Source: QIJE01 sp048541835
Lineage (GTDB): Bacteria; SZUA-79; Acidulodesulfobacterales; Acidulodesulfobacteraceae
Assembly (NCBI RefSeq): GCF_048541835.1
Contig: NZ_JBLEOY010000002.1
Location: 186,001-250,000, forward strand
Direction: 5' to 3'
DNA length: 64,000 nucleotides
In this document: positions 34,039 through 43,167 of the stretch, in pieces
Layout: each line of letters opens with the position of its first letter
How positions within the stretch are numbered: position 1 is the first letter of the stretch
Notes under the pieces: model-generated
What the model saw: only the letters and a program-made list of their open reading frames with translations
Told to the model about the DNA's origin: nothing
The model's database searches: none
Position numbers and translations under genes: made by a program

Positions 34039-35287
34039 TTATCAGGAGGAGACTAAATGTCCAAAGAGAAATTTGACAGATCGAAGCCTCATATCAATAT
34101 AGGCACAATCGGTCATGTCGATCATGGCAAAACAACGTTAACCGCCGCCATCACGAAGGTTCTTTCTAAGACGGGACAGGCTACCTTTAAGTCGTACGAC
34201 CAGATAGACAATGCCCCGGAAGAAAAGGAAAGGGGTATTACGATAGCGACGTCTCATGTGGAATATACGACCAAAAAAAGGCATTATGCCCATGTGGATT
34301 GCCCGGGTCATGCCGACTATGTAAAAAATATGATAACCGGTGCCGCACAGATGGACGGAGCCATACTCGTAGTTTCCGCTGCAGACGGACCTATGCCTCA
34401 GACCCGCGAGCATATTCTTCTTGCCCGTCAGGTCGGAGTTCCTTATATAGTAGTATTTTTGAACAAAGTCGATATGGTCGACGATCCGGAGCTTTTAGAA
34501 CTAGTAGAGCTTGAAGTAAGAGAGCTCTTAACCTCCTATAATTTTCCGGGGGATGATATTCCCATAATAAGCGGTTCCGCTCTTAAAGCCCTTGAAGCCG
34601 AAGACGATAACGAATGGACGCAGAAGATAATGGATCTCATGAACGCCATCGACGAATACATACCCGTTCCGAAAAGGGATATCGATAAACCCTTTCTTAT
34701 GCCCGTAGAAGACGTATTTTCTATATCCGGCAGGGGAACGGTTGCTACCGGCAGAGTGGAGAGGGGCATAGCAAAGGTAGGGGATGAAGTGGAGTTAGTC
34801 GGAATGCTTTCCGCCACATCCAAGACCGTCATAACCGGTATAGAAATGTTCAGAAAACTCTTAGACGAGGGTCGTGCCGGAGACAATATAGGCGTTCTTT
34901 TAAGGGGTAAAAAGCGCGAAGAGATAGAAAGGGGTATGGTTTTAGCCAAACCCGGTTCCATTACTCCGCATAAAAAGTTTAAGGTTGAAGCCTATATATT
35001 GACCAAGGAAGAGGGTGGTCGTCACACTCCGTTCTTTAGCGGTTATCGTCCGCAGTTTTATTTTAGGACTACCGATGTTACCGGGGTCTGCACGCTGCCC
35101 GAGGGCGTAGAAATGGTAATGCCCGGAGACAACGTCGCAATGTCTGTGCAGCTTATTATTCCGATAGCTGCGGAAAAAGAGCTTAGGTTTGCTATAAGAG
35201 AAGGCGGACACACAGTAGGCGCCGGCGTCATAACCGAGGTTGTGGAATAATTCAATAATTAACTAACATGGAAACAAAAGGGGCAAT
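34039..35287 (+). repeat. Second copy of the 1249-bp tuf repeat
   Basis: This is the partner of 17755-19003, at an offset of 16284. It includes 18 nt of 5' flank and 37 nt of 3' flank. The 3' flank supplies the AAGGGG Shine-Dalgarno-like sequence for rpsJ here and for rpmG at the first copy. Confidence 0.9.
34057..35250 (+). CDS. tuf: Elongation factor Tu, copy 2
   Basis: The 397-residue protein is identical to copy 1. This copy holds the tufA-like position at the end of the str operon, 25 nt after fusA and 47 nt before rpsJ. GHVDHGKT, DCPGHADY and NKVD are intact. The nucleotide sequence matched copy 1 at every place I compared, including silent positions, which points to recent homogenisation. 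Confidence 0.98.
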   Translation: MSKEKFDRSKPHINIGTIGHVDHGKTTLTAAITKVLSKTGQATFKSYDQIDNAPEEKERGITIATSHVEYTTKKRHYAHVDCPGHADYVKNMITGAAQMDGAILVVSAADGPMPQTREHILLARQVGVPYIVVFLNKVDMVDDPELLELVELEVRELLTSYNFPGDDIPIISGSALKALEAEDDNEWTQKIMDLMNAIDEYIPVPKRDIDKPFLMPVEDVFSISGRGTVATGRVERGIAKVGDEVELVGMLSATSKTVITGIEMFRKLLDEGRAGDNIGVLLRGKKREEIERGMVLAKPGSITPHKKFKVEAYILTKEEGGRHTPFFSGYRPQFYFRTTDVTGVCTLPEGVEMVMPGDNVAMSVQLIIPIAAEKELRFAIREGGHTVGAGVITEVVE

Positions 35288-35297
35288 ATAAATTAAG

Positions 35298-35609
35298 ATG
35301 GAAATTCAAAAAACAAGAATCAGACTTAAAGCATACGATCATAAACTGTTGGATCAGGCGGTTGCCGAAATTGTAGAGACGGCAAAGCTGACGGGTTCTA
35401 AAATCAGCGGACCTATACCCTTACCTACTAAAATTAATAAATATTGCGTTTTACGTTCTCCACATGTCGATAAAAAATCGAGGGAAGAGTTCGAGATGAG
35501 GACGCATAAAAGAATTATCGATTTGCTGGAGCCGAATCAAGCCACCATGGATGCATTGACGAAATTAGATTTATCTTCGGGTATTGATGTCGATATTAAG
35601 CAGATTTAA
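35298..35609 (+). CDS. rpsJ: 30S ribosomal protein S10
   Basis: The 103-residue protein (KTRIRLKAYDHKLLDQA, PIPLPTKINKYCVLRSPHVD) is also NusE of antitermination complexes. It starts the S10 operon directly after tuf. No long leader separates it from tuf, so the E. coli-type L4-regulated S10 leader seems absent here. Confidence 0.97.
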   Translation: MEIQKTRIRLKAYDHKLLDQAVAEIVETAKLTGSKISGPIPLPTKINKYCVLRSPHVDKKSREEFEMRTHKRIIDLLEPNQATMDALTKLDLSSGIDVDIKQI

Positions 35610-35630
35610 TTGAGGGCTGGAGTTTTAATT

Positions 35631-36278
35631 ATGATAAAAGCGTTAATTGGAAAAAAAATCGGAATGACTCAGATATTTAATCAGGAAGGCATGATAGTGC
35701 CGGTTACTGTTATTAAAGCGGGACCGTGTACCGTCGTCAGAAAAAAAATTAAACAGACCGACGGATATAATGCAGTGCAGGTCGGCTTTGGAGAGGCTAA
35801 GTCGTTTCGTCTAAAAAAGCCTGTTCTCGGTCAGTTTACGAAAAGCGGCATATCACCGTTGAAGATATTGAAAGAATTTAGGAGTTCGGAATCGGACGAT
35901 TTAAAAGTCGGCGACACAATGGATGTTTCAATGTTTAATGACGTAAAATCAGTATCTATTAGCGGGGTTACAAAAGGAAAGGGTTTTCAGGGCGTTGTTA
36001 AAAGATGGGGTTTTGCCGGCGGTAAAGATACACATGGTTCCCGGTTTCATAGGGCACCGGGTTCAATAGGGCAATCGTCTTTTCCGTCTAAGGTGTTTAA
36101 GGGCATGAAAATGGCGGGTCATATGGGTACGGATAAATGTACCGTTTTAAATTTGAAGGTAGTAAAGGTGGATTCCGATGAGAATCTTTTATATGTCAAG
36201 GGTGCCGTTCCGGGTGCTAACAACGGTATAATATATGTATATGCGGCAGATAAATCGGGAAGAAAATTAAATAAATAA
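35631..36278 (+). CDS. rplC: 50S ribosomal protein L3
   Basis: The 215-residue protein starts MIKALIGKKIGMTQIF. GKGFQGVVKRWGFAGGKDTHGS is split by the family loop near the peptidyl-transferase centre, as normal. A TTG at 35610 is in frame, but GGAG ends about 9 nt before the ATG at 35631, which is preferred. Confidence 0.96.
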   Translation: MIKALIGKKIGMTQIFNQEGMIVPVTVIKAGPCTVVRKKIKQTDGYNAVQVGFGEAKSFRLKKPVLGQFTKSGISPLKILKEFRSSESDDLKVGDTMDVSMFNDVKSVSISGVTKGKGFQGVVKRWGFAGGKDTHGSRFHRAPGSIGQSSFPSKVFKGMKMAGHMGTDKCTVLNLKVVKVDSDENLLYVKGAVPGANNGIIYVYAADKSGRKLNK

Positions 36279-36306
36279 TTTAAATTAAAAAAACGGGATC
36301 GATATA

Positions 36307-36942
36307 ATGTCAGAAAATGCCGAAATATTAAACATTAAAAACGAAAATGCCGGCAATATTGCATTAAATGAAAAAGTATATTCCTATCCGGTCAAAGAGT
36401 CGCTGATAAAAGAATATGTTTTATTGACGCTGTCAAATAAAAGGCTAGGGTTAGCTTCCGTGAAGAACAGGAAAATCGTATCAGGTGGCGGAATCAAGCC
36501 GTGGAAGCAAAAGGGAACGGGTAGAGCGAGAGCGGGTTCAATCAGGTCTCCGCTATGGAAAGGCGGCGGAACTATTTTTGGTCCCGGAAACGAAAGAAAT
36601 TACAAGAAGGATATGCCTAAAAAAGCCAGAAAGGCGGCATTGAAGTCGGCTTTGTCTTATCTTTTAAAGGAAGGGCGAATTATTTTTATGCAGGATTTTG
36701 AAATTCCGGAAATTAAGACCAAGCAGATGCAATTTATTTTTGTTAATTTGGGCATAAAAAAGGGTTTACTTGTATTGCCTACCGCAAATGCGGATAATAA
36801 GATAGCAAAATCTACAAAAAATCTTATGAATTATAAGGCAATTAGCATAAGCTCTCTCAATATTTTAGATTTACTTAAATACGAAAAAATACTTATTACA
36901 GTTAAGGCAAATGAAGAATTAGAGAGGAATCTTTCATTATGA
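36307..36942 (+). CDS. rplD: 50S ribosomal protein L4
   Basis: The 211-residue protein has the loop KPWKQKGTGRARAGSIRSP that lines the exit tunnel. In many bacteria L4 also regulates the S10 operon. The last codons overlap the rplW start by 4 nt. The first 20 residues (MSENAEILNIKNENAGN) are less conserved. Confidence 0.96.
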   Translation: MSENAEILNIKNENAGNIALNEKVYSYPVKESLIKEYVLLTLSNKRLGLASVKNRKIVSGGGIKPWKQKGTGRARAGSIRSPLWKGGGTIFGPGNERNYKKDMPKKARKAALKSALSYLLKEGRIIFMQDFEIPEIKTKQMQFIFVNLGIKKGLLVLPTANADNKIAKSTKNLMNYKAISISSLNILDLLKYEKILITVKANEELERNLSL

Positions 36943-37226
36943 AGGAATTAAATACGGTTGTGGAAAAAGCGATACTTTCGGAAAAAAGCTTGAAGATAAG
37001 AGAAATGACGAATACCTATGTTTTTAATGTCAATAAAAAGGCAAATAAAAAGGACATTAAGGATGCGATCGAGAAATATTTGAACGTCAAAGTGGAAGTA
37101 GTCAACACGATGATTAATCGAGGTAAATTTAGGCGGGTCGGAAAGTATACGGGTAAATTACCTAATTTTAAAAAAGCTTACGTAAAATTAAAAGAAGGTC
37201 AGAGAATCTCTGCCTTGGAAGCATAA
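36939..37226 (+). CDS. rplW: 50S ribosomal protein L23
   Basis: The 95-residue protein at the tunnel exit docks trigger factor and SRP. VVEKAILSEKS at the N-terminus and INRGKFRRVGKYTGKLPNFK are the family blocks. It overlaps rplD by ATGA. Confidence 0.96.
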   Translation: MKELNTVVEKAILSEKSLKIREMTNTYVFNVNKKANKKDIKDAIEKYLNVKVEVVNTMINRGKFRRVGKYTGKLPNFKKAYVKLKEGQRISALEA

Positions 37227-37242
37227 TCCGGAGACGATATCA

Positions 37243-38070
37243 ATGCCATTAAAAAAATATAAGCCTACATCAAGCGGAAGAAGGTTTCAAACCGTTTCTG
37301 ATTTTGCGGAAATTACTCGTGATTTTCCGGAAAAAAGTCTTCTTTCTAAATATAAAAAGAATGCGGGAAGAAATAATTACGGCAGAATTACCGTAAGGCA
37401 TCAGGGCGGCGGACACAAAAAAAGATATAGAATTATTGATTTTAAAAGAGATAAAAGAGATATTCCTGCACGTGTCGCGGAAATAGAGTATGATCCTAAC
37501 AGGTCGGCAAGAATTGCTCTTCTACATTATATCGATGGTGAAAAAAGATATATTTTGTGGCCCAACGGTTTAAAACAGGGAGATAGCATTATATCATCCG
37601 AAAAAGCCGATATTCAGCCGGGGAATTGTATTCCATTATATAATATTCCGGCAGGAACCATGATTCATAATGTAGAGATGAAACCGAATTCTGGTGGAAA
37701 ACTTGTTAGAAGCGCAGGAACTTACGCGGAACTTCTCGGGAGAGACAGTGGGTATGCACAGATCAAGATGCCTTCGGGAGAATTCAGGTTGATTCTGGAA
37801 AAGTGTTATGCGACTATCGGTCAAATAGGAAATGTCGATCATGAAAATATAAGCATAGGTAAGGCAGGTAGATCCAGGTGGATGGGAATTAGGCCGTCGG
37901 TAAGAGGCGTCGCCATGAATCCGGTAGATCATCCGCATGGAGGAGGAGAAGGAAAGACGTCGGGTGGTCGTCACCCCGTTACGCCGTGGGGTATATCTAC
38001 AAAGGGTCATAAGACCAGAAAAAATAAACGGACGTCTAAATATATTATTTCAAAAAGAAAAGGCAGATAA
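37243..38070 (+). CDS. rplB: 50S ribosomal protein L2
   Basis: The 275-residue protein supports peptidyl transfer and subunit joining. MPLKKYKPTSSGRRFQTVS starts it, NNYGRITVRHQGGGHKKRYR follows, and RGVAMNPVDHPHGGGEGKT has the conserved histidine. Length is typical. Confidence 0.98.
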   Translation: MPLKKYKPTSSGRRFQTVSDFAEITRDFPEKSLLSKYKKNAGRNNYGRITVRHQGGGHKKRYRIIDFKRDKRDIPARVAEIEYDPNRSARIALLHYIDGEKRYILWPNGLKQGDSIISSEKADIQPGNCIPLYNIPAGTMIHNVEMKPNSGGKLVRSAGTYAELLGRDSGYAQIKMPSGEFRLILEKCYATIGQIGNVDHENISIGKAGRSRWMGIRPSVRGVAMNPVDHPHGGGEGKTSGGRHPVTPWGISTKGHKTRKNKRTSKYIISKRKGR

Positions 38071-38112
38071 TCTCGGTTAATTTGCCGACAAAATAAATTA
38101 GGAGAAATAAAT

Positions 38113-38406
38113 TTGGCTAGGTCTATTAAAAAAGGTCCTTTTTCTGATGAGTCGCTTTTGAGAAAGGTTGAAAAGGCGTTTGATTCTAACGATAAAAAGA
38201 TAATAAAAACATGGTCCAGGAGATCTACTATAATACCTTCTATGGTAGGGTTTACATTCGCTGTTCATAACGGAAAAAAATTTATACCTGTTTTTATAAG
38301 CGAAAATATGGTTGGACACAAACTAGGGGAATTTAGTGCGACTAGGACTTTTACTATGCATGCCGGAGATAGGAAAGCAAAAGTTAAGAGCAGCGGAAAA
38401 AAATAA
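38113..38406 (+). CDS. rpsS: 30S ribosomal protein S19
   Basis: The 97-residue protein begins MARSIKKGPFSDESLLRKVE, the canonical N-terminus, from a TTG codon with AGGAG upstream. GHKLGEFSATRTF is intact. It forms a head complex with S13. Confidence 0.97.
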   Translation: MARSIKKGPFSDESLLRKVEKAFDSNDKKIIKTWSRRSTIIPSMVGFTFAVHNGKKFIPVFISENMVGHKLGEFSATRTFTMHAGDRKAKVKSSGKK

Positions 38407-38424
38407 AAATAAAGGGGTTGGGAA

Positions 38425-38757
38425 ATGGAGTTCAAAGCAGAAGCAAAATACATTAAGGTGTCCCCTCAAAAAGCAAGGCTTGTAGTTGATCTTGTTAGGG
38501 GGAAAAAGGTCTACGACGCTATAAATATACTTAAGTTTACAAAGAAAAAGTCTGCCGTTTTTGTATACAAGCTGTTAAAATCCGCATTGGCTAACGCAGC
38601 CGGAACGGGAAGGGTAGATATAGATAATCTGGTTATATCTAAAATAAACGTCGATATGTCTTTATCCCTTAAAAGGCTCATGCCTAAGGCTATGGGTAGA
38701 AGCGCAATCGTTAAAAAGCGTATGAGTAGTATTAAAATAGTTCTTGAAGAAATTTAA
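38425..38757 (+). CDS. rplV: 50S ribosomal protein L22
   Basis: The 110-residue protein has YIKVSPQKARLVVDLVRGKK and the C-terminal beta-hairpin PKAMGRSAIVKKRMSSI that reaches into the exit tunnel. It lies between rpsS and rpsC as usual. Confidence 0.97.
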   Translation: MEFKAEAKYIKVSPQKARLVVDLVRGKKVYDAINILKFTKKKSAVFVYKLLKSALANAAGTGRVDIDNLVISKINVDMSLSLKRLMPKAMGRSAIVKKRMSSIKIVLEEI

Positions 38758-38772
38758 AATCGGAGGTAGATT

Positions 38773-39408
38773 TTGGGGCAGAAAGTTAATCCAATCGGGT
38801 TTAGAATAGGCATAAATAGAACTTGGGATTCAAGATGGTATAGTGATCGTGATTATGCAAAATTTTTGCATGCCGATTTAAAAATCAGAGGTTTTTTAAA
38901 AAAGAAACTTTATTCTGCCGGTATATCGAAAATTAATATAGGTAGAAAAGCCGAAAAATTAATTATAGATATATTTTCTGCTCGACCAGGTATGATATAC
39001 GGCAAGAGAGGTTCTTCGGATTTTGATAATCTAAAGAACGAATTAGCTAAAATCAGTACGATGAAGAATAAAGATATTAACGTAAATATACTTGAAGTCA
39101 AAAAACCGGAGTTAGATGCTGTTTTGGTAGCCGAAAGCATCGCATTGCAACTTGAAAAACGTATTGCTTTTAGAAGAGCTATCAAAAAAAGTATTACTAT
39201 GGCATTGAAAAGCGGTTCAAAGGGTATAAAAATAGCCTGCGGCGGCAGGCTTGCCGGAGCTGAAATAGCAAGGACGGAATGGTATCTGGAAGGAAGGGTT
39301 CCGTTGCATACATTGAGAGCAAGTATTGATTATGGTACTGCCGAGGCCAATACGACGTATGGAAAAATAGGCATAAAGGTATGGATATATAAAGGGGATG
39401 TTCTTTAA
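38773..39408 (+). CDS. rpsC: 30S ribosomal protein S3
   Basis: The 211-residue protein lines the mRNA entry channel. MGQKVNPIGFRIGI is the canonical N-terminus and starts at a TTG after GGAGGT. The KH domain has RPGMIYGKRG. The C-terminal block GRLAGAEIARTEWYLEGRVP is intact. Confidence 0.97.
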   Translation: MGQKVNPIGFRIGINRTWDSRWYSDRDYAKFLHADLKIRGFLKKKLYSAGISKINIGRKAEKLIIDIFSARPGMIYGKRGSSDFDNLKNELAKISTMKNKDINVNILEVKKPELDAVLVAESIALQLEKRIAFRRAIKKSITMALKSGSKGIKIACGGRLAGAEIARTEWYLEGRVPLHTLRASIDYGTAEANTTYGKIGIKVWIYKGDVL

Positions 39409-39438
39409 AAATAACGGTAAAAGTAAAGGTGAGCAAAA

Positions 39439-39852
39439 ATGTTAATGCCGGCTAAAACGAAATATAGAAAGCAGATGAAGGGGAGAATGAGGGGGAAAGC
39501 CACTCGTGGTAATTCTCTTGCATTCGGAGATTTTGGGCTTAAGGCCGTTGAGTGCGGATATATAACGTCAAGGCAAATTGAAGCTGCAAGAATTGCGATG
39601 ACGAGATTTGTGAAAAGGGGCGGTAAGATCTGGATAAGAATGTTTCCGGACAAACCTATCACGAAAAAACCAGCAGAAACGAGAATGGGTAAAGGAAAAG
39701 GCAGTGTTTCCGAATGGGTATGTGTTGTTAGGCCGGGGCTGATCCTGTATGAAATGGAAGGAATATCAAAAGATATTGCTATGGAGGCATTACGGTTGGC
39801 ATCTCATAAATTGCCTATTAAGACCATATTCATAGAAAGAGGAGAGTTTTGA
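39439..39852 (+). CDS. rplP: 50S ribosomal protein L16
   Basis: The 137-residue protein starts MLMPAKTKYRKQMKGRMRGK. RIFPDKP-type motif appears as IRMFPDKPITKKPAETRMGK. It positions tRNA acceptor ends at the A site. It is 3 nt from rpmC. Confidence 0.97.
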   Translation: MLMPAKTKYRKQMKGRMRGKATRGNSLAFGDFGLKAVECGYITSRQIEAARIAMTRFVKRGGKIWIRMFPDKPITKKPAETRMGKGKGSVSEWVCVVRPGLILYEMEGISKDIAMEALRLASHKLPIKTIFIERGEF

Positions 39853-39855
39853 TAT

Positions 39856-40041
39856 ATGAAATTTAGCGAATTAAAATCAATGAGCGATGACGAACTTAAG
39901 GCTAAAGAAGCCGATTTTAGAAAAGAAATTTTTAATCTTACTATTCAAAAATCAATAGGCGCTTTGGAAAATCCAAAGAGGATTAAAACCGTAAAAAAGT
40001 CTATAGCGAGAATAAAGACAATTTTAAATGAGAAGAAGTAG
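39856..40041 (+). CDS. rpmC: 50S ribosomal protein L29
   Basis: The 61-residue two-helix protein contains FSELKSMSDDELKAKEADFR and the late NPKRIKTVKKSIARIKT. It sits at the tunnel exit beside L23. The order rplP-rpmC-rpsQ is standard. Confidence 0.95.
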   Translation: MKFSELKSMSDDELKAKEADFRKEIFNLTIQKSIGALENPKRIKTVKKSIARIKTILNEKK

Positions 40042-40050
40042 GGGATAACT

Positions 40051-40281
40051 ATGAAAAAAACATTTATAGGGGTTGTTTCATCGGATAAGATGGACAAGAC
40101 TGCTGTAGTAAAGGTGTCTGATATGGTAAAGCACCCCATTTATAAAAAATATATTAAGAAGGTTAGGAAGTTTAAGATTCATGACGAAAAGAATGTTACA
40201 CATATAGGAGATAGGGTTTCATTTGTGGAGACTCGCCCGTTATCTAAAGAAAAGAAGTGGAATCTTAAGGAGATTCTTTAA
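40051..40281 (+). CDS. rpsQ: 30S ribosomal protein S17
   Basis: The 76-residue OB-fold protein contains GVVSSDKMDKTAVVKV and GDRVSFVETRPLSKEKKWNL. Length is near the family minimum and complete. It ends the S10 operon in the classical definition. Confidence 0.96.
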   Translation: MKKTFIGVVSSDKMDKTAVVKVSDMVKHPIYKKYIKKVRKFKIHDEKNVTHIGDRVSFVETRPLSKEKKWNLKEIL

Positions 40282-40322
40282 TTTAACACATCAAATTAAA
40301 GAAATCATATGAGGCTATAAAA

Positions 40323-40691
40323 ATGATTCAAATGCAGACAGTTTTAAAATCCGCCGATAATTCAGGGGCAAAAAAGCTTATGTGCATTAAGGTTCTCAGG
40401 GGCTCGGGACATAGGTATGCTAAGATTGGCGATGTGATAGTTGTTTCGGTAAAGGAAGCAATCCCTAATTCAAAGGTTAAAAAAGGCGACGTCGTTAAAG
40501 CCGTTATTGTGAGAACGATCAAAAAAACAAAACGTCCCGACGGAAGCTACATAAGGTTCGATAATAATTCGGCTGTTTTGATAAATAATCAGAATGAACC
40601 GATAGGAACACGTATATTCGGTCCGGTAGCAAGGGAATTAAGGGCAAAAAAGTTTATGAGGATTATATCCTTGGCTCCGGAGGTTTTATAA
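40323..40691 (+). CDS. rplN: 50S ribosomal protein L14
   Basis: The 122-residue protein starts MIQMQTVLKSADNSGAKKLM and contains RPDGSYIRFDNNSAVLIN, the family signature. It forms an intersubunit bridge. It opens the spc operon, one nucleotide before rplX. Confidence 0.97.
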   Translation: MIQMQTVLKSADNSGAKKLMCIKVLRGSGHRYAKIGDVIVVSVKEAIPNSKVKKGDVVKAVIVRTIKKTKRPDGSYIRFDNNSAVLINNQNEPIGTRIFGPVARELRAKKFMRIISLAPEVL

Positions 40692-40692
40692 T

Positions 40693-41007
40693 ATGGCTAT
40701 TAAATTAAAAAAGAACGACAATGTAATGATTTTAGCGGGCAAAGAGAAGGGTAAAACCGGGAAAATTATCAGCATAAATAGGGACGATAATAGGGTATAT
40801 GTTGAAAAGATAAACATGGTAAAGAGGCACATGAAATCAGGAAGTGCTCAGAAGCCCGGAGGCATTGTCGATAAAGAGGCGCCTGTTAATATTTCCAACG
40901 TCGCATTGTATTGTTCCAAGTGCAAAAAAGCGGTCAGGTTTTCGGTCAAGCTTGGCGATGACGGAAAGAAGCTTAGACTATGTAAGAAATGCGGGCTAGA
41001 AGTTTAA
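40693..41007 (+). CDS. rplX: 50S ribosomal protein L24
   Basis: The 104-residue assembly initiator has the KOW segment VMILAGKEKGKTGKII and NMVKRHMKS. The C-terminal half carries CSKC and CKKC, a possible zinc site found in some L24 proteins. Confidence 0.96.
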   Translation: MAIKLKKNDNVMILAGKEKGKTGKIISINRDDNRVYVEKINMVKRHMKSGSAQKPGGIVDKEAPVNISNVALYCSKCKKAVRFSVKLGDDGKKLRLCKKCGLEV

Positions 41008-41024
41008 TTTTGGAGGATTAAAAA

Positions 41025-41567
41025 TTGTTTTCGAGATATAAGGAATTTTATAAAAAAGAGGTTGTTCCCAGGCTGATAAAAGAGACGGGTTATAAAAACA
41101 TTCATCAGATACCTAAATTAGAGAAAATTGTCATTAATATGGGGCTCGGAGAAGCGACATCTAATTCTAAAATCATAGAACAGTCAATTGCGGAGCTTGC
41201 TAAGATTTCAGGGCAGAAGCCTGTAATTGCAAAAGCCAGGAAATCTATTGCGGCGTTTAAATTGAGAGAGAATCAGGAAATAGGTTGTTTTGTTACGTTG
41301 AGAGATAAAAAAATGTATGATTTTTTTGATAGGCTCATAAATATATCGCTTCCGAGAGTTAGAGATTTTAAGGGGGTTTCCAAGAAATCTTTTGACGGTC
41401 GAGGGAATTATACCTTAGGGGTAAAGGAACAGCTTATATTTGCCGAGATAAGCTATGAACTTGTGGAAAAAATTAAAGGAATGAATGTAACGATAGTCAC
41501 GACGGCAAAAAACAATGAAGATGGCTATAAACTTTTGAAAAGTTTTAATTTTCCTTTTAGAAATTAG
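41025..41567 (+). CDS. rplE: 50S ribosomal protein L5
   Basis: The 180-residue 5S-rRNA-binding protein has IPKLEKIVINMGLGEA and FDGRGNYTLGVKEQLIF. It starts with TTG, with TTTTGGAGGA upstream. The C-terminus is complete (LLKSFNFPFRN). Confidence 0.97.
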   Translation: MFSRYKEFYKKEVVPRLIKETGYKNIHQIPKLEKIVINMGLGEATSNSKIIEQSIAELAKISGQKPVIAKARKSIAAFKLRENQEIGCFVTLRDKKMYDFFDRLINISLPRVRDFKGVSKKSFDGRGNYTLGVKEQLIFAEISYELVEKIKGMNVTIVTTAKNNEDGYKLLKSFNFPFRN

Positions 41568-41579
41568 GAGATAGGGGAC

Positions 41580-41765
41580 ATGGCAAAAAAATCTATGATA
41601 TTTAAAGCATCTAAAAAGCCTAAGTTTAAAGTCAGGGTGCACAGCAGGTGTCCAATTTGCGGAAGACCCAGAGGCTATTATCGAAAATTCGATATGTGTA
41701 GAATTTGTTTTAGGACATTTTCTAATAAAGGGCTAATTCCGGGTGTTACTAAGTCAAGCTGGTAA
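41580..41765 (+). CDS. rpsN: 30S ribosomal protein S14, zinc-binding type
   Basis: The 61-residue protein is the short zinc form. CPICGRPRGYYRKFDMCRIC gives four ligands, Cys24, Cys27, Cys40 and Cys43. The long non-zinc form of about 100 residues found in enterobacteria is not used at this locus. Confidence 0.97.
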   Translation: MAKKSMIFKASKKPKFKVRVHSRCPICGRPRGYYRKFDMCRICFRTFSNKGLIPGVTKSSW

Positions 41766-41804
41766 TTAATTTTAATATATTGTAAGCGAGGGTAAAGAGA
41801 AAAA

Positions 41805-42203
41805 ATGACGCATCCGATTTCAGATATGGTTGTCAGAATCAAAAATGCATATAAGGTTGGCAAAGAGAGAGTGAGCATGCCTTATTCTAAGTTAAAGGAA
41901 AATATATGCGAGATTTTAAAGGAAGAGGGTTTTATTGATGATTTTACTATTGAAAATGTCGATTTAATTTCAGTTAAGAGTATCAGTGTAAAACTTGCAT
42001 ATTTCGAAAACGTAAAACCCGTCATTGTAGACATAAAAACGACAAGTACTCCGGGTATAAAGTTTTACAAGAAAGTCAAGGATATGAGGCGTTACAAGAA
42101 TGGTTTGGGTGTTGAGATTTTTTCGACTTCATCCGGAATACTGACTGATGTTTCTTGCAGAAAAGAAGGGGTCGGCGGGCTTTCATTGTTAACAGTTTTT
42201 TAG
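41805..42203 (+). CDS. rpsH: 30S ribosomal protein S8
   Basis: The 132-residue protein starts MTHPISDMVVRIKNAYKVG and ends with the typical block GILTDVSCRKEGVGG. It binds the 16S central domain and in some bacteria represses the spc operon. Confidence 0.97.
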   Translation: MTHPISDMVVRIKNAYKVGKERVSMPYSKLKENICEILKEEGFIDDFTIENVDLISVKSISVKLAYFENVKPVIVDIKTTSTPGIKFYKKVKDMRRYKNGLGVEIFSTSSGILTDVSCRKEGVGGLSLLTVF

Positions 42204-42234
42204 TAATATATAAGGATAAAAAGGTGCTCATAAA

Positions 42235-42774
42235 ATGTCGAGAATAGGTAAAAAAGCGATAGAAATTCCAAAAAGTGTTAAAGTAGAGATAAACGGAGAT
42301 ATGGTTACTTCTTCAGGACCGTTGGGAAAACTGACGAAGAAAATTCCAGAAGGAATTACTTTAGATTTGTCCGAATCGAGTATTGCCGTTAAGCTAAAAG
42401 ATGACAATCCGAGTTTTGAAAAATATACCGGTTTAACGAGGACCATTATCGCTAATGCGGTAGTCGGAGTAGTAAATGGTTTTTCTAAGGATTTAGAGAT
42501 AATAGGGGTTGGATACAAGGCGGAAGTAAAAAGCAAAAATCTTGTATTAAATTTGGGTTATTCTCATCAGGTAAATTTTATAATTCCTGAAGGAATTAAG
42601 GTAATCGTTAATAAAAATACATTGTTAAAGGTTTCCGGCATCGATAAAGAGCTTGTTGGATTTGTCGCTTCCAGAATAAGGGGATTAAGAAAACCCGAAC
42701 CTTATAAGGGAAAAGGGATTAAATATTCGGATGAAGTTATAAAAAGAAAAGTCGGTAAGGCATCTGGAAAATAA
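42235..42774 (+). CDS. rplF: 50S ribosomal protein L6
   Basis: The 179-residue protein starts MSRIGKKAIEIPKSVKV and has the C-terminal signature KPEPYKGKGIKYSDEV. Two repeated domains of about 80 residues are present as usual. Confidence 0.97.
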   Translation: MSRIGKKAIEIPKSVKVEINGDMVTSSGPLGKLTKKIPEGITLDLSESSIAVKLKDDNPSFEKYTGLTRTIIANAVVGVVNGFSKDLEIIGVGYKAEVKSKNLVLNLGYSHQVNFIIPEGIKVIVNKNTLLKVSGIDKELVGFVASRIRGLRKPEPYKGKGIKYSDEVIKRKVGKASGK

Positions 42775-42801
42775 ATAATTTTAGAATAAGAAGGATTACT
42801 T

Positions 42802-43158
42802 ATGAAGGATAAAATTAAAAAAAGATTACACAGGAAAGAGCACGTAAAAAAGACGATGAAAGATAATACGAGGCCGAGATTATGTGTTTTTAAAAGTTTG
42901 AATAATATATATGCTCAGGTTTTTTCCATTGATAATGACGTATTGGCACATGCTTCTTCGCTTTCTAAGGAATTGAGGGCAAAGATTAAAGGGCATAGCG
43001 GAAACGTGGATGCTGCGAAAATAGTAGGTGCAGAAATAGCTGAGCAATGCAAGCGAAAATCCGTGCATAGCGTTGCATTTGATAGAAACGGATATATTTA
43101 TCATGGAAGAGTTAAGGCATTAGCTGATGCCGCAAGAGAAAACGGTTTAAATTTTTAG
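42802..43158 (+). CDS. rplR: 50S ribosomal protein L18
   Basis: The 118-residue 5S-rRNA-binding protein has RPRLCVFKSLNNIYAQVFS and ends SVAFDRNGYIYHGRVKALAD, the family signature. rpsE follows after 9 nt. Confidence 0.97.
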   Translation: MKDKIKKRLHRKEHVKKTMKDNTRPRLCVFKSLNNIYAQVFSIDNDVLAHASSLSKELRAKIKGHSGNVDAAKIVGAEIAEQCKRKSVHSVAFDRNGYIYHGRVKALADAARENGLNF

Positions 43159-43167
43159 GAGGATGAT

